Positions 1 through 8,571 of a DNA stretch of 64,000 nucleotides are shown here, piece by piece. Under the pieces are notes generated by a model, which had not been told where the DNA came from, made no database searches, and saw only the letters and a list, made by a program, of their open reading frames with translations. The translations under genes were made by a program, and so were the position numbers. This DNA comes from an uncultured Clostridia bacterium (GTDB taxonomy: Bacteria; Bacillota; Clostridia; Lachnospirales; Anaerotignaceae). Location of the stretch: positions 7,731 through 71,730 of the forward strand of contig CAJUJJ010000007.1 in assembly GCA_910586765.1 (NCBI GenBank), given 5' to 3'. Position 1 is the first letter of the stretch. Every line of letters starts with the position of its first letter.

Positions 1-1085
1 AATTCTCTTTGTAATTGCTCTGACTTCGCTTTTTCTTGTTCTAATTGTTCCAAAACAGTATGTAATTTATCTTTTTCACTCTCTGCTTGTTCTGTTTGTT
101 TCTGCTGATTTTGCTCTAATTCTTTTTGTAACTGTTCTGATTTTGCTTTCTCTTGCTCTAATTCTACTGTTAAATTTTGAAGTATAGAAGAAACTTCTTT
201 TTCTTTTTTCTCCCAAATTGTTTGTCTTTCAAATTCTCTTTGTTCTAATTGAGAAGTTTCTTGTATCTGCTGTTGTAAATGTTGTGTTTGCTTTTTCTCG
301 CTTTCTAAAAGTAATATTAAACTATCTAATTCTTGCTCATATTGTCTTTCCTTTTCCTCCCATACTGTAACATTGCTTTGTTCATTTAATTTATTGTTTG
401 CTAACTCTAACTGCTTTTGATATGTATCTTTTTGTTCTTCTATTTCTTTTAACTTCTCTTTGCTGTCATTCCATTGCTGCCTTGTATTTTCTAGTGCTTG
501 CTCACACTGTTTTAATCTTTCTTTTATTTCTGATAATTGTTTTTGTTCTGTTTCTAATTTATCAAATTGTACTTTTTTTTGTTCTAACGTATCCTCGATT
601 TGTTTACACTTTTCTTCTGCTTGTTGTTTTTCTTTTTTTAATGTTTCTAAATCTAATTTATTTTTTTTCAATTCATCGGAAATATTTTGGTATTTTTGTT
701 TTTCTTCTAATAATAAATCTTCTTTTTGTTTTAATTTATTTTGGTTCTCTACAATAGCATTTCTTGCTGCTTCTAAAAGTTTTTTTAACTCTTTCATTTG
801 TTTATTTCTTGTTTCTTCTAATGCCCTTTTGCGTTCTGTATCTGCTAATTGTTTCGTTAATATAGCATTTTTTTCTCTTTCTTTAAAAAAATCATCTGCA
901 ACATTAATTGATGTTAATACATGAGTCATTCTAACATCAGCAGCTATGTGAGGACTAAGCCCTTTTACTTCTTGTATTTTAACATTGATATAATCAGCCA
1001 CTTGTTTAATATGTTCTTCTGTTTCTTCTCCTACCAGTGTAAATGGCTTATCATCAATAATAATTTTTACTCTGTTTTTCGACAA
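1..1085 (-). CDS. zapA: ZapA-like cell-division protein with a very long coiled-coil tail (3' end outside the window)
   Basis: The first ~75 residues match the ZapA family (KNRVKI, a short beta strand, LVGEETEEHIKQVADYIN, then the helix with MTHVLTSINVADDF). ZapA binds and bundles FtsZ at the division site. An ordinary ZapA ends near residue 90-100. This one runs on for at least 280 more residues rich in Glu, Gln, Lys and Leu with heptad-like spacing, so a long coiled-coil rod is predicted. A 39-residue unit containing LEQEKAKSEQLQ is repeated at a 117-bp offset (DNA around 1-51 and 118-168). No ATG start exists near the domain start. The start is TTG at 1083-1085 behind AGGAGGGG and a T-tract. 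The gene runs off the low-coordinate end of the window. The domain call is firm; the tail's function is unknown. Confidence 0.85.
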   Translation of the reverse strand, partial: MSKNRVKIIIDDKPFTLVGEETEEHIKQVADYINVKIQEVKGLSPHIAADVRMTHVLTSINVADDFFKEREKNAILTKQLADTERKRALEETRNKQMKELKKLLEAARNAIVENQNKLKQKEDLLLEEKQKYQNISDELKKNKLDLETLKKEKQQAEEKCKQIEDTLEQKKVQFDKLETEQKQLSEIKERLKQCEQALENTRQQWNDSKEKLKEIEEQKDTYQKQLELANNKLNEQSNVTVWEEKERQYEQELDSLILLLESEKKQTQHLQQQIQETSQLEQREFERQTIWEKKEKEVSSILQNLTVELEQEKAKSEQLQKELEQNQQKQTEQAESEKDKLHTVLEQLEQEKAKSEQLQRE

Positions 1086-1133
1086 AAAAACCCCTCCTAA
1101 AATCCTTTTGTGGACTTATTACATTTCATTATA

Positions 1134-2168
1134 TCATACTTTTTTACATATGGAATACCATTTCTTTTTACATAAAATATACAGAAATGATACAAAAAAA
1201 GAAACAAAAAATACAATAACAGAGTTTAGCAAAAATTTACGAAATATAGAATGTATTCCCACTTGAAACCAATGTTCATTACAAGAATACAATATATAAC
1301 AGTGTCCTAAAAAAATATAAAAACTGCTTTCCTCTATTGCTTTAAATATAGAGAGAAACCATCTGGGTGCCTTTTGTGTAATACTATAGGACATATGATA
1401 AAATGCTACTATTGCACTGATAGAAAATAAACAAGTAAAAATTCTCCAATTTTTATAAACAATTCCCTCTATACTTGAAGCATAAGAATGTGTAATATGC
1501 CAATATGCAAAAAAAATAAAACAAATATAAATTAAAATACTATATTTTTGTATTTTACTTCTAAAAAATTCTAAATTCTCAGACATAATACAGCCTAACA
1601 TAAAATAAATAAAATATGTCATAAAAAATCTGTCATCATATGGAATATAAATATATTTTAAATAAATATATTGTATTAGTGCAGAAACTATAAAAACATA
1701 TATGAGTTTATAGTTTCTCACAAAATACAAAAATATACCAAATAATAAATAAAACTGAAAAATAATTGTTATAAAATAAAATGGCGATATTAAATCTCCC
1801 ATAATAAAACTAAAAATATGTTGTTGTATTGTTTTTTCTGCCATAAATCCAAGTGATGTTAAAAATCTATAATAAACTACATACCAAAAAATATAAGGAA
1901 TTAATATTTTTAAAAATCTTTTTTTCATAAAATAAAAAAAATCAAAAGATTTTTGTTGATAAGAATAAGTTAATTTCAGTCCACTTAAAAATACAAATCC
2001 TGGTACTACAAAAGAAAGAGCTTTATTAAACATAAAAAACACTTTATGTTGCCAGCTTCCCAATAACAATTTTGTTACTCCTTCTGAAGATGTATGTATC
2101 AGCACCACAAAGCAACATAAAAATGATGTTAATAAAAACAACTCCGTTAATTTTTGTTTTTTTTCCAA
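1134..2168 (-). CDS. Acyltransferase family 3 membrane protein
   Basis: A 344-residue protein with about ten hydrophobic segments of the acyltransferase-3 (OafA/WecH/IcaC-like) type. Supporting features are the early VVLIHTS segment carrying the conserved His (residue 25), FVFLSGLKL, and a KKRFLKILIPYIFW segment after the second membrane span. The family moves acyl groups such as O-acetyl onto cell-surface sugars at the membrane; the substrate here cannot be told. An in-frame ATG lies 22 codons upstream, but GAGGGA sits just before a TTG inside a T-tract, so TTG at 2166-2168 is chosen. It is very AT-rich, and only 48 bp separate it from the zapA-like gene. Confidence 0.8.
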   Translation of the reverse strand: MEKKQKLTELFLLTSFLCCFVVLIHTSSEGVTKLLLGSWQHKVFFMFNKALSFVVPGFVFLSGLKLTYSYQQKSFDFFYFMKKRFLKILIPYIFWYVVYYRFLTSLGFMAEKTIQQHIFSFIMGDLISPFYFITIIFQFYLLFGIFLYFVRNYKLIYVFIVSALIQYIYLKYIYIPYDDRFFMTYFIYFMLGCIMSENLEFFRSKIQKYSILIYICFIFFAYWHITHSYASSIEGIVYKNWRIFTCLFSISAIVAFYHMSYSITQKAPRWFLSIFKAIEESSFYIFLGHCYILYSCNEHWFQVGIHSIFRKFLLNSVIVFFVSFFVSFLYILCKKKWYSICKKV

Positions 2169-2310
2169 AAAAATCCCTCTTTCACATTCTTTTCTATGCT
2201 TCATAGCAATTATTGTTTTATAATATTTTTTCAATAATATTCAGTATACCGTTTTCTATAAAAATATACAATATATAGTTTATTTTGTTTTATTCATTTT
2301 TTATAACATA

Positions 2311-2340
2311 GAAAAACTGCCACAGATAACTGTGGCAGCT
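2311..2340 (-). terminator. Rho-independent terminator of the kor operon
   Basis: A perfect 9-bp stem (2317-2325 with 2330-2338) and a 4-nt loop, followed on the minus strand by a T-run (2312-2316). It lies 34-63 bp beyond the korC stop. Confidence 0.85.
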
Positions 2341-2373
2341 CAAAGTCGGTTTTGATAAAAGGATTTCTATATT

Positions 2374-2925
2374 TTATTGCTGATTTCTTACATATTCAGC
2401 ACCTTTTGCAAGTGCTTCTTTATTGATAGGAATAAATTTTGCTTTATTTTCGCCAAATACTTTTGTAAATGCGTCCAAAACAGCTTGTTCTGATACTGTT
2501 TTATCAACTTCTAATAAAGCACCTAATAAAATGATATTTGCTAATTTAGGATTTCCTAATTCTTTAGCAATTTCATTTGCAGGAACATAAAATGCTTTTA
2601 CATCTGTACGTTCCACTTTTGATTCTATCAAGCTGGAATTTAATATAATTGTTCCACCTGCACCAACGATTTCTACAAATTTATCATAAGATGGTTGATT
2701 CATAACGATAGAAGCTGTAGCATCTGCTGTAATCACTGGAGAACCTACTGGTTCATCAGATACAACGATAGAGCAGTTTGCTGTACCACCACGCATCTCA
2801 GGACCATAAGAAGGACACCATGAAACTTCTTTTCCCTCAAGCATGCCAGCATAAGCAAGCAATTTGCCCATACTTAAAACACCTTGACCACCGAAACCTG
2901 CACAACATACTCTTTGTGTACTCAT
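2374..2925 (-). CDS. korC: 2-oxoacid:ferredoxin oxidoreductase, gamma subunit (KorC)
   Basis: A 183-residue gamma subunit of a four-subunit 2-oxoacid (probably 2-oxoglutarate):ferredoxin oxidoreductase, which cleaves 2-oxoacids oxidatively to acyl-CoA with reduced ferredoxin. It has the GFGGQGV nucleotide-binding-like motif near the N terminus and the SYGPEMRGG segment typical of this subunit. The start at 2925 follows GGGGAGGG. One base separates it from korB. It is the last gene of the operon, followed by a terminator. Substrate choice (2-oxoglutarate or a branched-chain 2-oxoacid) cannot be settled from sequence alone. Confidence 0.88.
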   Translation of the reverse strand: MSTQRVCCAGFGGQGVLSMGKLLAYAGMLEGKEVSWCPSYGPEMRGGTANCSIVVSDEPVGSPVITADATASIVMNQPSYDKFVEIVGAGGTIILNSSLIESKVERTDVKAFYVPANEIAKELGNPKLANIILLGALLEVDKTVSEQAVLDAFTKVFGENKAKFIPINKEALAKGAEYVRNQQ

Positions 2926-2926
2926 A

Positions 2927-3676
2927 TTATTTTCCCTCCCCTGTAAGATCCTTAAATACGCCAAGAGGATAGTAAGGAATCATTTTTTCTCTTACATATT
3001 CCATTGCTTTGACTGGTGTTAATCCCCAGTTTGTAGGACAACTTGAAACAACTTCTACAAATCCGAAGCCAAGGCCTTCTTTTTGTACTTTTAATGCCTT
3101 CATAATTGCTTTTTTAGCTTGTGCTACCTGTCCAGGTGTTGTTACACTAACTCTTTCTATATAAGCAGGACCATCTAATGTTGCAAGCATTTCGCTTACT
3201 CTAATAGGGTTACCTTGTACTTTTACATCTCTACCTTTTTTTGCTGTTGTTGCTTTCATTCCTGGTAATGTTGTAGGAGCCATCTGACCACCTGTCATAC
3301 CATAAATACCATTGTTAATGAAAATAGTTGTAACTTTTTCACCTCTAGCTGCTGCATGAACAATTTCACAAGTACCGATTGAAGCTAAGTCACCATCGCC
3401 TTGATATGTAATTACCATTTTGCTAGGGTCTACTCTTTTAATACCAGTTGCAGTAGCAGGAGCTCTACCATGGGCACATTGAATTGCGTCAAAGTTGAAA
3501 TATTTATTTGCCATAACAGCACAACCAACAGGTACACAAGCAATAGCGTTTCCTGTTTCACCCATTTCTTCCAAACATTCTGCCAGTAATTTATGTACTA
3601 TACCATGGGCACAGCCAGGGCAATAATGTAATTTCACATCTGTTAAACCTTTAGATTTTTCATATACGACTGACAT
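2927..3676 (-). CDS. korB: 2-oxoacid:ferredoxin oxidoreductase, beta subunit (KorB, TPP-binding)
   Basis: A 249-residue thiamine-diphosphate-binding subunit. CPGC is at 19-22, the TPP motif GDGD at 93-96, and NNGIYGMTGGQ at 121-131, the pattern of KorB/VorB proteins. It pairs with KorA to form the catalytic core. Its ATG overlaps the korA stop by one base, consistent with translational coupling. Size is normal for the family, and the order D-A-B-C matches clostridial kor operons. Confidence 0.92.
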   Translation of the reverse strand: MSVVYEKSKGLTDVKLHYCPGCAHGIVHKLLAECLEEMGETGNAIACVPVGCAVMANKYFNFDAIQCAHGRAPATATGIKRVDPSKMVITYQGDGDLASIGTCEIVHAAARGEKVTTIFINNGIYGMTGGQMAPTTLPGMKATTAKKGRDVKVQGNPIRVSEMLATLDGPAYIERVSVTTPGQVAQAKKAIMKALKVQKEGLGFGFVEVVSSCPTNWGLTPVKAMEYVREKMIPYYPLGVFKDLTGEGK

Positions 3677-4731
3677 TATTTGTCACCTCCCATTACAGAT
3701 TTACCAAATTCAACAACTTCTTCTGGTGTCAATATAATACCACCAGTTCTGCCATAGAATACAACTTTATTTACATCGTTACAAGCAAGTTTTACATCAT
3801 CTGTCATTTGTCCCATGCTCATTTCAACATCAAGATATTTTTTAATATTTTCTCTCTTAAATGCGTTTACTGGGAATGGATATAATGTTTTTGGACGAAT
3901 TAAGCCAACTTTATAACCTGCTGCTCTTAATGTATCTACAGAAGATTTTACAATTCTGGAAGAAGTACCATAGGAAACGAAAGCATATTCTGCATCGTCC
4001 ATGCAATATTCTTCCCAACTTTGTTCATCTGCTTCAATAACATCATATTTTTTCTGTAATGCGATATTGTGATTTTCACAATCTTCAGCGTCCATGTTTA
4101 AGTTTACAATCATGTGTTTTTCGCCATTACCTTTACCTTTTAATGCCCAAGCATCTTTTGAAGGTAAATCTTTTTTAGGAGAATAATTAAATTCAACTGG
4201 CTCCATCATCTGACCAATCAAGCCATCAGAAAGTATTATAACTGGAGTTCTATAAAAATCAGCTAAATCAAAAGCGTCCATAACCATATCAACTGCTTCT
4301 TGTACAGAAGCTGGTGCTAAAACAATATTGTGATAGTCACCATTGGAACCACCTTTTACACACATATGATAGTCTGCTTGACCTGGTTGAATTGTACCAA
4401 GACCTGGGCCTCCACGCATCATGTTTACAACAACTGCTGGTAAATCAGCATTTGTAATGTAACCGATACCTTCTTGTTTTAAAGCAAGCCCTGGAGAGGA
4501 GGAACTTGTCAATACTCTCGCTCCTGCTGCTGCTGCTCCATATACCATATTGATTGCTGCTAATTCACTTTCTGCTTGAACAAAAGTACCGCCTACTTTT
4601 GGTAATTCATCAGATAAATACTCTGGCAATTCGCTTTGTGGTGTAATAGGATATCCAAAAAAGAATTTACAACCAGCTTCAATAGCCGCCTTTCCAATCG
4701 CTTCATTGCCTTTCATTAATACCTTTGCCAT
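3676..4731 (-). CDS. korA: 2-oxoacid:ferredoxin oxidoreductase, alpha subunit (KorA)
   Basis: A 351-residue alpha subunit. It opens with MKGNEAIGKAAIEAGCKFF and GYPITPQSE (26-34), the substrate-side TPP domain signature of KorA/VorA. The C-terminal part carries the transketolase C-like region (YGTSSRIVKSSVDTLR and LIRPKTLYPFP). The start at 4731 is preceded by GGGAGGAGG; longer reading frames upstream only overlap korD. It works with KorB, KorC and the KorD ferredoxin subunit, passing electrons to ferredoxin. Confidence 0.9.
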   Translation of the reverse strand: MAKVLMKGNEAIGKAAIEAGCKFFFGYPITPQSELPEYLSDELPKVGGTFVQAESELAAINMVYGAAAAGARVLTSSSSPGLALKQEGIGYITNADLPAVVVNMMRGGPGLGTIQPGQADYHMCVKGGSNGDYHNIVLAPASVQEAVDMVMDAFDLADFYRTPVIILSDGLIGQMMEPVEFNYSPKKDLPSKDAWALKGKGNGEKHMIVNLNMDAEDCENHNIALQKKYDVIEADEQSWEEYCMDDAEYAFVSYGTSSRIVKSSVDTLRAAGYKVGLIRPKTLYPFPVNAFKRENIKKYLDVEMSMGQMTDDVKLACNDVNKVVFYGRTGGIILTPEEVVEFGKSVMGGDK

Positions 4732-4748
4732 ATTAAAATCCTCCTCCC

Positions 4749-4964
4749 TTAATCTATTTTTTCTACTGTAATCGCTGAATCTGGACACATTCTTGCACAA
4801 CTCGTACAAGCGATACAGTCATCATTTACTACTTCTGCTGGGTTATAACCTGCTTCATTAATTCTTGTTTCTGACAATTTCAGTACTTTTTTTGGACAAA
4901 CAGAAACACACAATTCACAGCCCTTGCAGTAGTTCTCGTCAATCGTTACTTTACCTTTTGCCAT
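4749..4964 (-). CDS. korD: 2-oxoacid:ferredoxin oxidoreductase, delta subunit (2[4Fe-4S] ferredoxin-type)
   Basis: A 71-residue ferredoxin-like subunit with two CxxCxxCxxxCP clusters (Cys 13/16/19/23 and 50/53/56/60), enough for two [4Fe-4S] clusters carrying electrons from the TPP site to free ferredoxin. Start 4964 is chosen because GGAGGTG lies just upstream. It sits between the P-loop ATPase gene and korA. Confidence 0.9.
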   Translation of the reverse strand: MAKGKVTIDENYCKGCELCVSVCPKKVLKLSETRINEAGYNPAEVVNDDCIACTSCARMCPDSAITVEKID

Positions 4965-4990
4965 TTTTGATACACCTCCATTATTTTTGC

Positions 4991-5671
4991 CTACATCCAA
5001 TCTTTTCTCATATAAAACTTAAGAGGAAAAAGTTCTCCACCTAAATCATCAGGTAATTTTTCTGCATCTTTTACAACTTCTTCCACATAGGTTGTATATT
5101 TGATCGGTACTCCAGAAAGCTTACTAGCTTCTTTGAGTATTTTATCTCCCATTGTAATATCTTCTGCTGTTGTTTCACGGATAAGATTTGTATTATTTAC
5201 AAATCCTGTTACTTTCAAGCCAGAAGCATCTTCAATGCTTTTCATTTCCCTTAAAATACCTTCTGGGGATGAGGTATCTGGTCTATTTACATTAACCACC
5301 ATAAGGAAATCTGTTTCTGCACTGTCCAAGAGAGGTTTTAATCTGCCAAGTACCATTGTACCTACATCATTTCCACCTAAATCAACAATATACTTTGTTG
5401 ATTTATCTCTTACAGGAGACGTAATTGCTGCAACTGCAGGAATATCTACACTATCTCCTTCTAAATTAGAAGAAATCACATGGATACCCATTTCTTCTAA
5501 TTGCTTTTTTCTCTCTCTGGAACGAAAATATACATTTACAATATCCAAATCACCAAGGGTGACTTTGGGAGAAGTCTCAATTGATTTCATAGCATAATTT
5601 ACGGCAAATTCTGTCTTGCCACTGCCATAATGCCCCGTAATTATGGTTACTCTTTTATCATTCTGCACCAT
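4991..5671 (-). CDS. P-loop ATPase of unknown role heading the kor operon
   Basis: A 226-residue soluble protein with a Walker A motif GHYGSGKT (13-20) at its extreme N terminus, followed by DLDIVNVYF and an IVDLGGNDVGT strand where a Walker-B-like acidic strand is expected. The layout resembles MinD/CobQ/CooC-type (SIMIBI) ATPases, but I cannot name a subfamily. The start has AGGAGGT. Only 26 bp separate it from korD, so it is the first gene of that operon. A role in cofactor loading or assembly of the oxidoreductase is my inference from linkage and from CooC-like relatives. Confidence 0.7.
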   Translation of the reverse strand: MVQNDKRVTIITGHYGSGKTEFAVNYAMKSIETSPKVTLGDLDIVNVYFRSRERKKQLEEMGIHVISSNLEGDSVDIPAVAAITSPVRDKSTKYIVDLGGNDVGTMVLGRLKPLLDSAETDFLMVVNVNRPDTSSPEGILREMKSIEDASGLKVTGFVNNTNLIRETTAEDITMGDKILKEASKLSGVPIKYTTYVEEVVKDAEKLPDDLGGELFPLKFYMRKDWM

Positions 5672-6056
5672 AAATACTACCTCCTAATTATACTATTTCA
5701 ATAAAAAATGATTTTTATATTTTTGTAAAAATTATATATTCGTATATTTTTACTTATTAAATTTGCATAATATAAAAATCAATTACTGTATTTATTTTAA
5801 TACATTTTTATATAATTTCTTGTTTCTGTATGTATTATAACTCAACTTGCACAATAATGCAATAATTTTTACAATATTTTTTTATTTTTTTTAAAAAAAT
5901 ACAAAACAGTTATAATCATATATTATAACTTATGATTTATTTTTATTAGATTATTTGTATATTTTTGTGTATTTTATTAGATTTTTGCCAAAAATACCCT
6001 TTTATTGTTCGACAAGCTTGTTCTTTTTTTATATTCTTATGTTATGGTGTTTGTTA
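5672..6056. other. AT-rich gene-free stretch
   Basis: About 385 bp of very AT-rich DNA upstream of the P-loop ATPase/kor operon. I see no credible coding frame or RNA gene. A TATAAT lies close to the ATPase ribosome site (around 5680-5690), but without a convincing -35 box. The kor promoter is probably here. Confidence 0.5.
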
Positions 6057-6107
6057 ATAAAAAGACAGCTATTTCGTGGCTTGTATACACTAAGAAATAG
6101 CTGTCTT
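6056..6107 (-). terminator. Strong hairpin terminator downstream of glnN
   Basis: A perfect 14-bp stem (6062-6075 with 6094-6107) around an 18-nt loop, followed on the minus strand by a T-rich run (6058-6063). A smaller 8-bp hairpin (6124-6131 with 6135-6142) lies between it and the glnN stop and may add to termination. Confidence 0.7.
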
Positions 6108-6213
6108 ACTCTTTATTTTCACCATTGTTGTCTAACAACAATACTATCTTTATTTTATTTTTATAACATATATATCCTTATATTCTACACATTTCTTGTC
6201 ATTTTAAAATATA

Positions 6214-8319
6214 TTATATATTGAATAAAAGTTCGCCATAAGTTGGAAATGGCCAAATGTTTTCATCTACAAGCATCTCTAATTTATCTGCTGGCTTTCT
6301 TAATTCTTCCATCGCTTTAGCTACATGGTCACGATAAAATACAGCCTGCTCTTGATTAGAACATTGCAAATGATGTGCTTTTTCCGTTTCTTGTTCTAAT
6401 ATTCTTAAATTTTTATAAAATAGTTTTATATTTTCTGTAATATCACATAGTAATTTTTCTTCTACACTGATATCTCCTTCTACTTCTTTTACAATACTTA
6501 AAGATTGTGCTACACTACTTTTATATTTTACAACTGCTGGTAATATCTGCTTTGATGCAATATCTATCATTGTTTTTGCTTCAATATTAATTTGTTTGAT
6601 GTAAGACTCATAATGAATTTCTGCTCGAGATTGCAATTCTAAACGACTTAATACTTTATGACGTTCAAATGTTTCTATAGTAGCATCATATGTCAACGCT
6701 GGAATAGCATCTACCATTGTAGGTAAATTAGGTAACCCTCTTTTTGCTGCTTCTTCAATCCATTCTTCAGAATATCCATTACCATTAAATATTACTCTTT
6801 TGTGTTCTACATATGTTTTATGAATTAAATCATGTACTGCTGTCGTAAAATCTTCTGCTTTTTCTAACGCATCTGCAAATTCTTTTAAAACATCTGCTAC
6901 TACTGTATTCAATATAAAGTTAGGGCCAGAAATAGAACCAGAAGATGGTACCATGCGAAATTCAAATTTATTTCCTGTAAAAGCAAAAGGAGATGTTCTG
7001 TTTCTGTCAGTAGCATCTTTTTTCAGCGTTGGTAGTGTATTTACACCAACTTTCATTTTGCCTCCTTGTATGCTAGAAGTTGCCTCCCCATGCTCTATTT
7101 GTTCAAAAATATCTGTCAATTGGTCACCTAAAAATATGGAAACAATCGCTGGAGGAGCTTCTCCTGCACCTAATCTATGGTCATTACCTGGATTTGAAGC
7201 AGAATGACGAATTAATGCTGCATGTAAATCAACTGCTTTAATTACTGCGACTAAAAATAATAAAAACTGTGCATTTTCATGAGGTGTCTTACCAGGGTCT
7301 AATAAATTCTGTCCATCGTCTGTACCCATAGACCAGTTATTATGTTTTCCACTGCCATTTACTCCTGCAAATGGTTTTTCGTGAAGCAGACAAGCAAGTC
7401 CATGATGGCTTGCAATTCTTTTCATAGATTTCATAACAAGCTGATTATGGTCAGTAGCAATGTTACAAGTATCATAAATTAAAGCAAGTTCATGCTGTGC
7501 TGGTGCAACTTCATTATGTTGTGTTTTTGCTGAAACGCCCATTTTCCATAACTCAACATTTAATTCTTTCATAAATTTTGCAATTCTTTCTTTAATGCTT
7601 CCAAAATAATGGTCATCTAATTCTTGTCCCTTTGGAGGAGCTGCACCAAATAGCGTTCTTCCTGTAAATATTAAGTCCTTTCTTTGTTTATATAATTCTC
7701 TATCAATCAAAAAATATTCTTGCTCTGCACCTGCATAAATATTAATTTTTTTAGAAGTCGTATTTCCAAAAAGACGCAATATTCTCAATGCTTGCTTATT
7801 AATTGCTTCCACAGAACGAAGTAAAGGTGTTTTTTTATCTAATGCTTCTCCTGTATAAGAACAAAATGCTGTTGGAATACAAAGTGTTACCCCTGCTGAG
7901 TCTTCTCTTAAAAATGCAGGAGAAGTACAATCCCATGCTGTATAGCCTCTTGCCTCAAATGTTGCTCTCAATCCTCCAGAAGGAAATGAAGAAGCATCAG
8001 ATTCCCCTTTTATTAATTCCTTTCCAGAAAATTCTGTAATTGCTTTTCCATTATTTACTGTTAAAAAAGAATCATGTTTTTCTGCTGTAATGCCTGTCAT
8101 AGGCTGAAACCAATGCGTAAAATGAGTTGCACCTCTTTCCATTGCCCAATCTTTCATAGCATTTGCTACTACTTCTGCTACAGAAGCATTTAATTCTGCA
8201 CCTTCTTCAATAGTATGTTGTAACTCTGTATAAATTTTTTTAGGTAAATGTTCTCTCATTTGTGCATCATTAAATACATTTGTACCATAAAGCTCTACTA
8301 TAGAAATTTTTTCCTGCAT
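6214..8319 (-). CDS. glnN: Type III glutamine synthetase (GlnN)
   Basis: A 701-residue glutamine synthetase of the large type III class, which makes glutamine from glutamate, ammonia and ATP. The class is recognised by its length (type I enzymes are ~450 residues), the N-terminal THWFQPMTG segment, the NEVAPAQHE metal/substrate block, the glutamate/ATP-site GSGKHNNWS and the central NDHRLGAGEAPPAI. The start at 8319 has AGGAAGGG. It is transcribed alone: a terminator lies downstream, and a ~200-bp leader with inverted repeats lies upstream. It is likely a main ammonia-assimilation enzyme; the control mechanism is not evident from sequence. Confidence 0.95.
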   Translation of the reverse strand: MQEKISIVELYGTNVFNDAQMREHLPKKIYTELQHTIEEGAELNASVAEVVANAMKDWAMERGATHFTHWFQPMTGITAEKHDSFLTVNNGKAITEFSGKELIKGESDASSFPSGGLRATFEARGYTAWDCTSPAFLREDSAGVTLCIPTAFCSYTGEALDKKTPLLRSVEAINKQALRILRLFGNTTSKKINIYAGAEQEYFLIDRELYKQRKDLIFTGRTLFGAAPPKGQELDDHYFGSIKERIAKFMKELNVELWKMGVSAKTQHNEVAPAQHELALIYDTCNIATDHNQLVMKSMKRIASHHGLACLLHEKPFAGVNGSGKHNNWSMGTDDGQNLLDPGKTPHENAQFLLFLVAVIKAVDLHAALIRHSASNPGNDHRLGAGEAPPAIVSIFLGDQLTDIFEQIEHGEATSSIQGGKMKVGVNTLPTLKKDATDRNRTSPFAFTGNKFEFRMVPSSGSISGPNFILNTVVADVLKEFADALEKAEDFTTAVHDLIHKTYVEHKRVIFNGNGYSEEWIEEAAKRGLPNLPTMVDAIPALTYDATIETFERHKVLSRLELQSRAEIHYESYIKQINIEAKTMIDIASKQILPAVVKYKSSVAQSLSIVKEVEGDISVEEKLLCDITENIKLFYKNLRILEQETEKAHHLQCSNQEQAVFYRDHVAKAMEELRKPADKLEMLVDENIWPFPTYGELLFNI

Positions 8320-8370
8320 ATATTACACCCTTCCTAATTTTTTTAATTACAAATATATGTATTTTATTAG

Positions 8371-8475
8371 ACATTAGTAATATAACTGTTTTTTTAAGAT
8401 ATACTAATGTTTTAAAAATTATCTGATAGGAGTAAAATAATTCCCCTACTCGACTTTATCTATTTTACAGATAAT
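8371..8475 (-). promoter_or_regulatory. glnN 5' leader with two inverted repeats
   Basis: Upstream of glnN the minus-strand leader can form a 9-bp stem (8402-8410 with 8371-8379) and a separate 8-bp stem (8468-8475 with 8418-8425) enclosing 42 nt. They may be regulatory hairpins, but I recognise no known riboswitch or antiterminator class here. Confidence 0.35.
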
Positions 8476-8520
8476 AGCATAGAAATACAACACTATATTT
8501 TACAAATTTTTGATATATAA

Positions 8521-8546
8521 CAAAAAACCGCCTTATTAGGGGCGGT
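8521..8546 (-). terminator. Terminator of the DUF6514-like gene
   Basis: The G+C-rich stem 8527-8532/8541-8546 is followed on the minus strand by six T (8522-8527). It starts 26 bp past the stop of the 93-residue gene. Confidence 0.8.
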
Positions 8547-8571
8547 CTTTTGCTGTGTGTATGTATGTGTT

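Noticed and set aside
398..924. Two long plus-strand open frames opposite the zapA tail
   Set aside because: They are Phe/Ser/Leu-rich mirror images of the Glu/Lys/Gln-rich coiled coil, with no ribosome site. The minus-strand reading has a recognisable ZapA domain.
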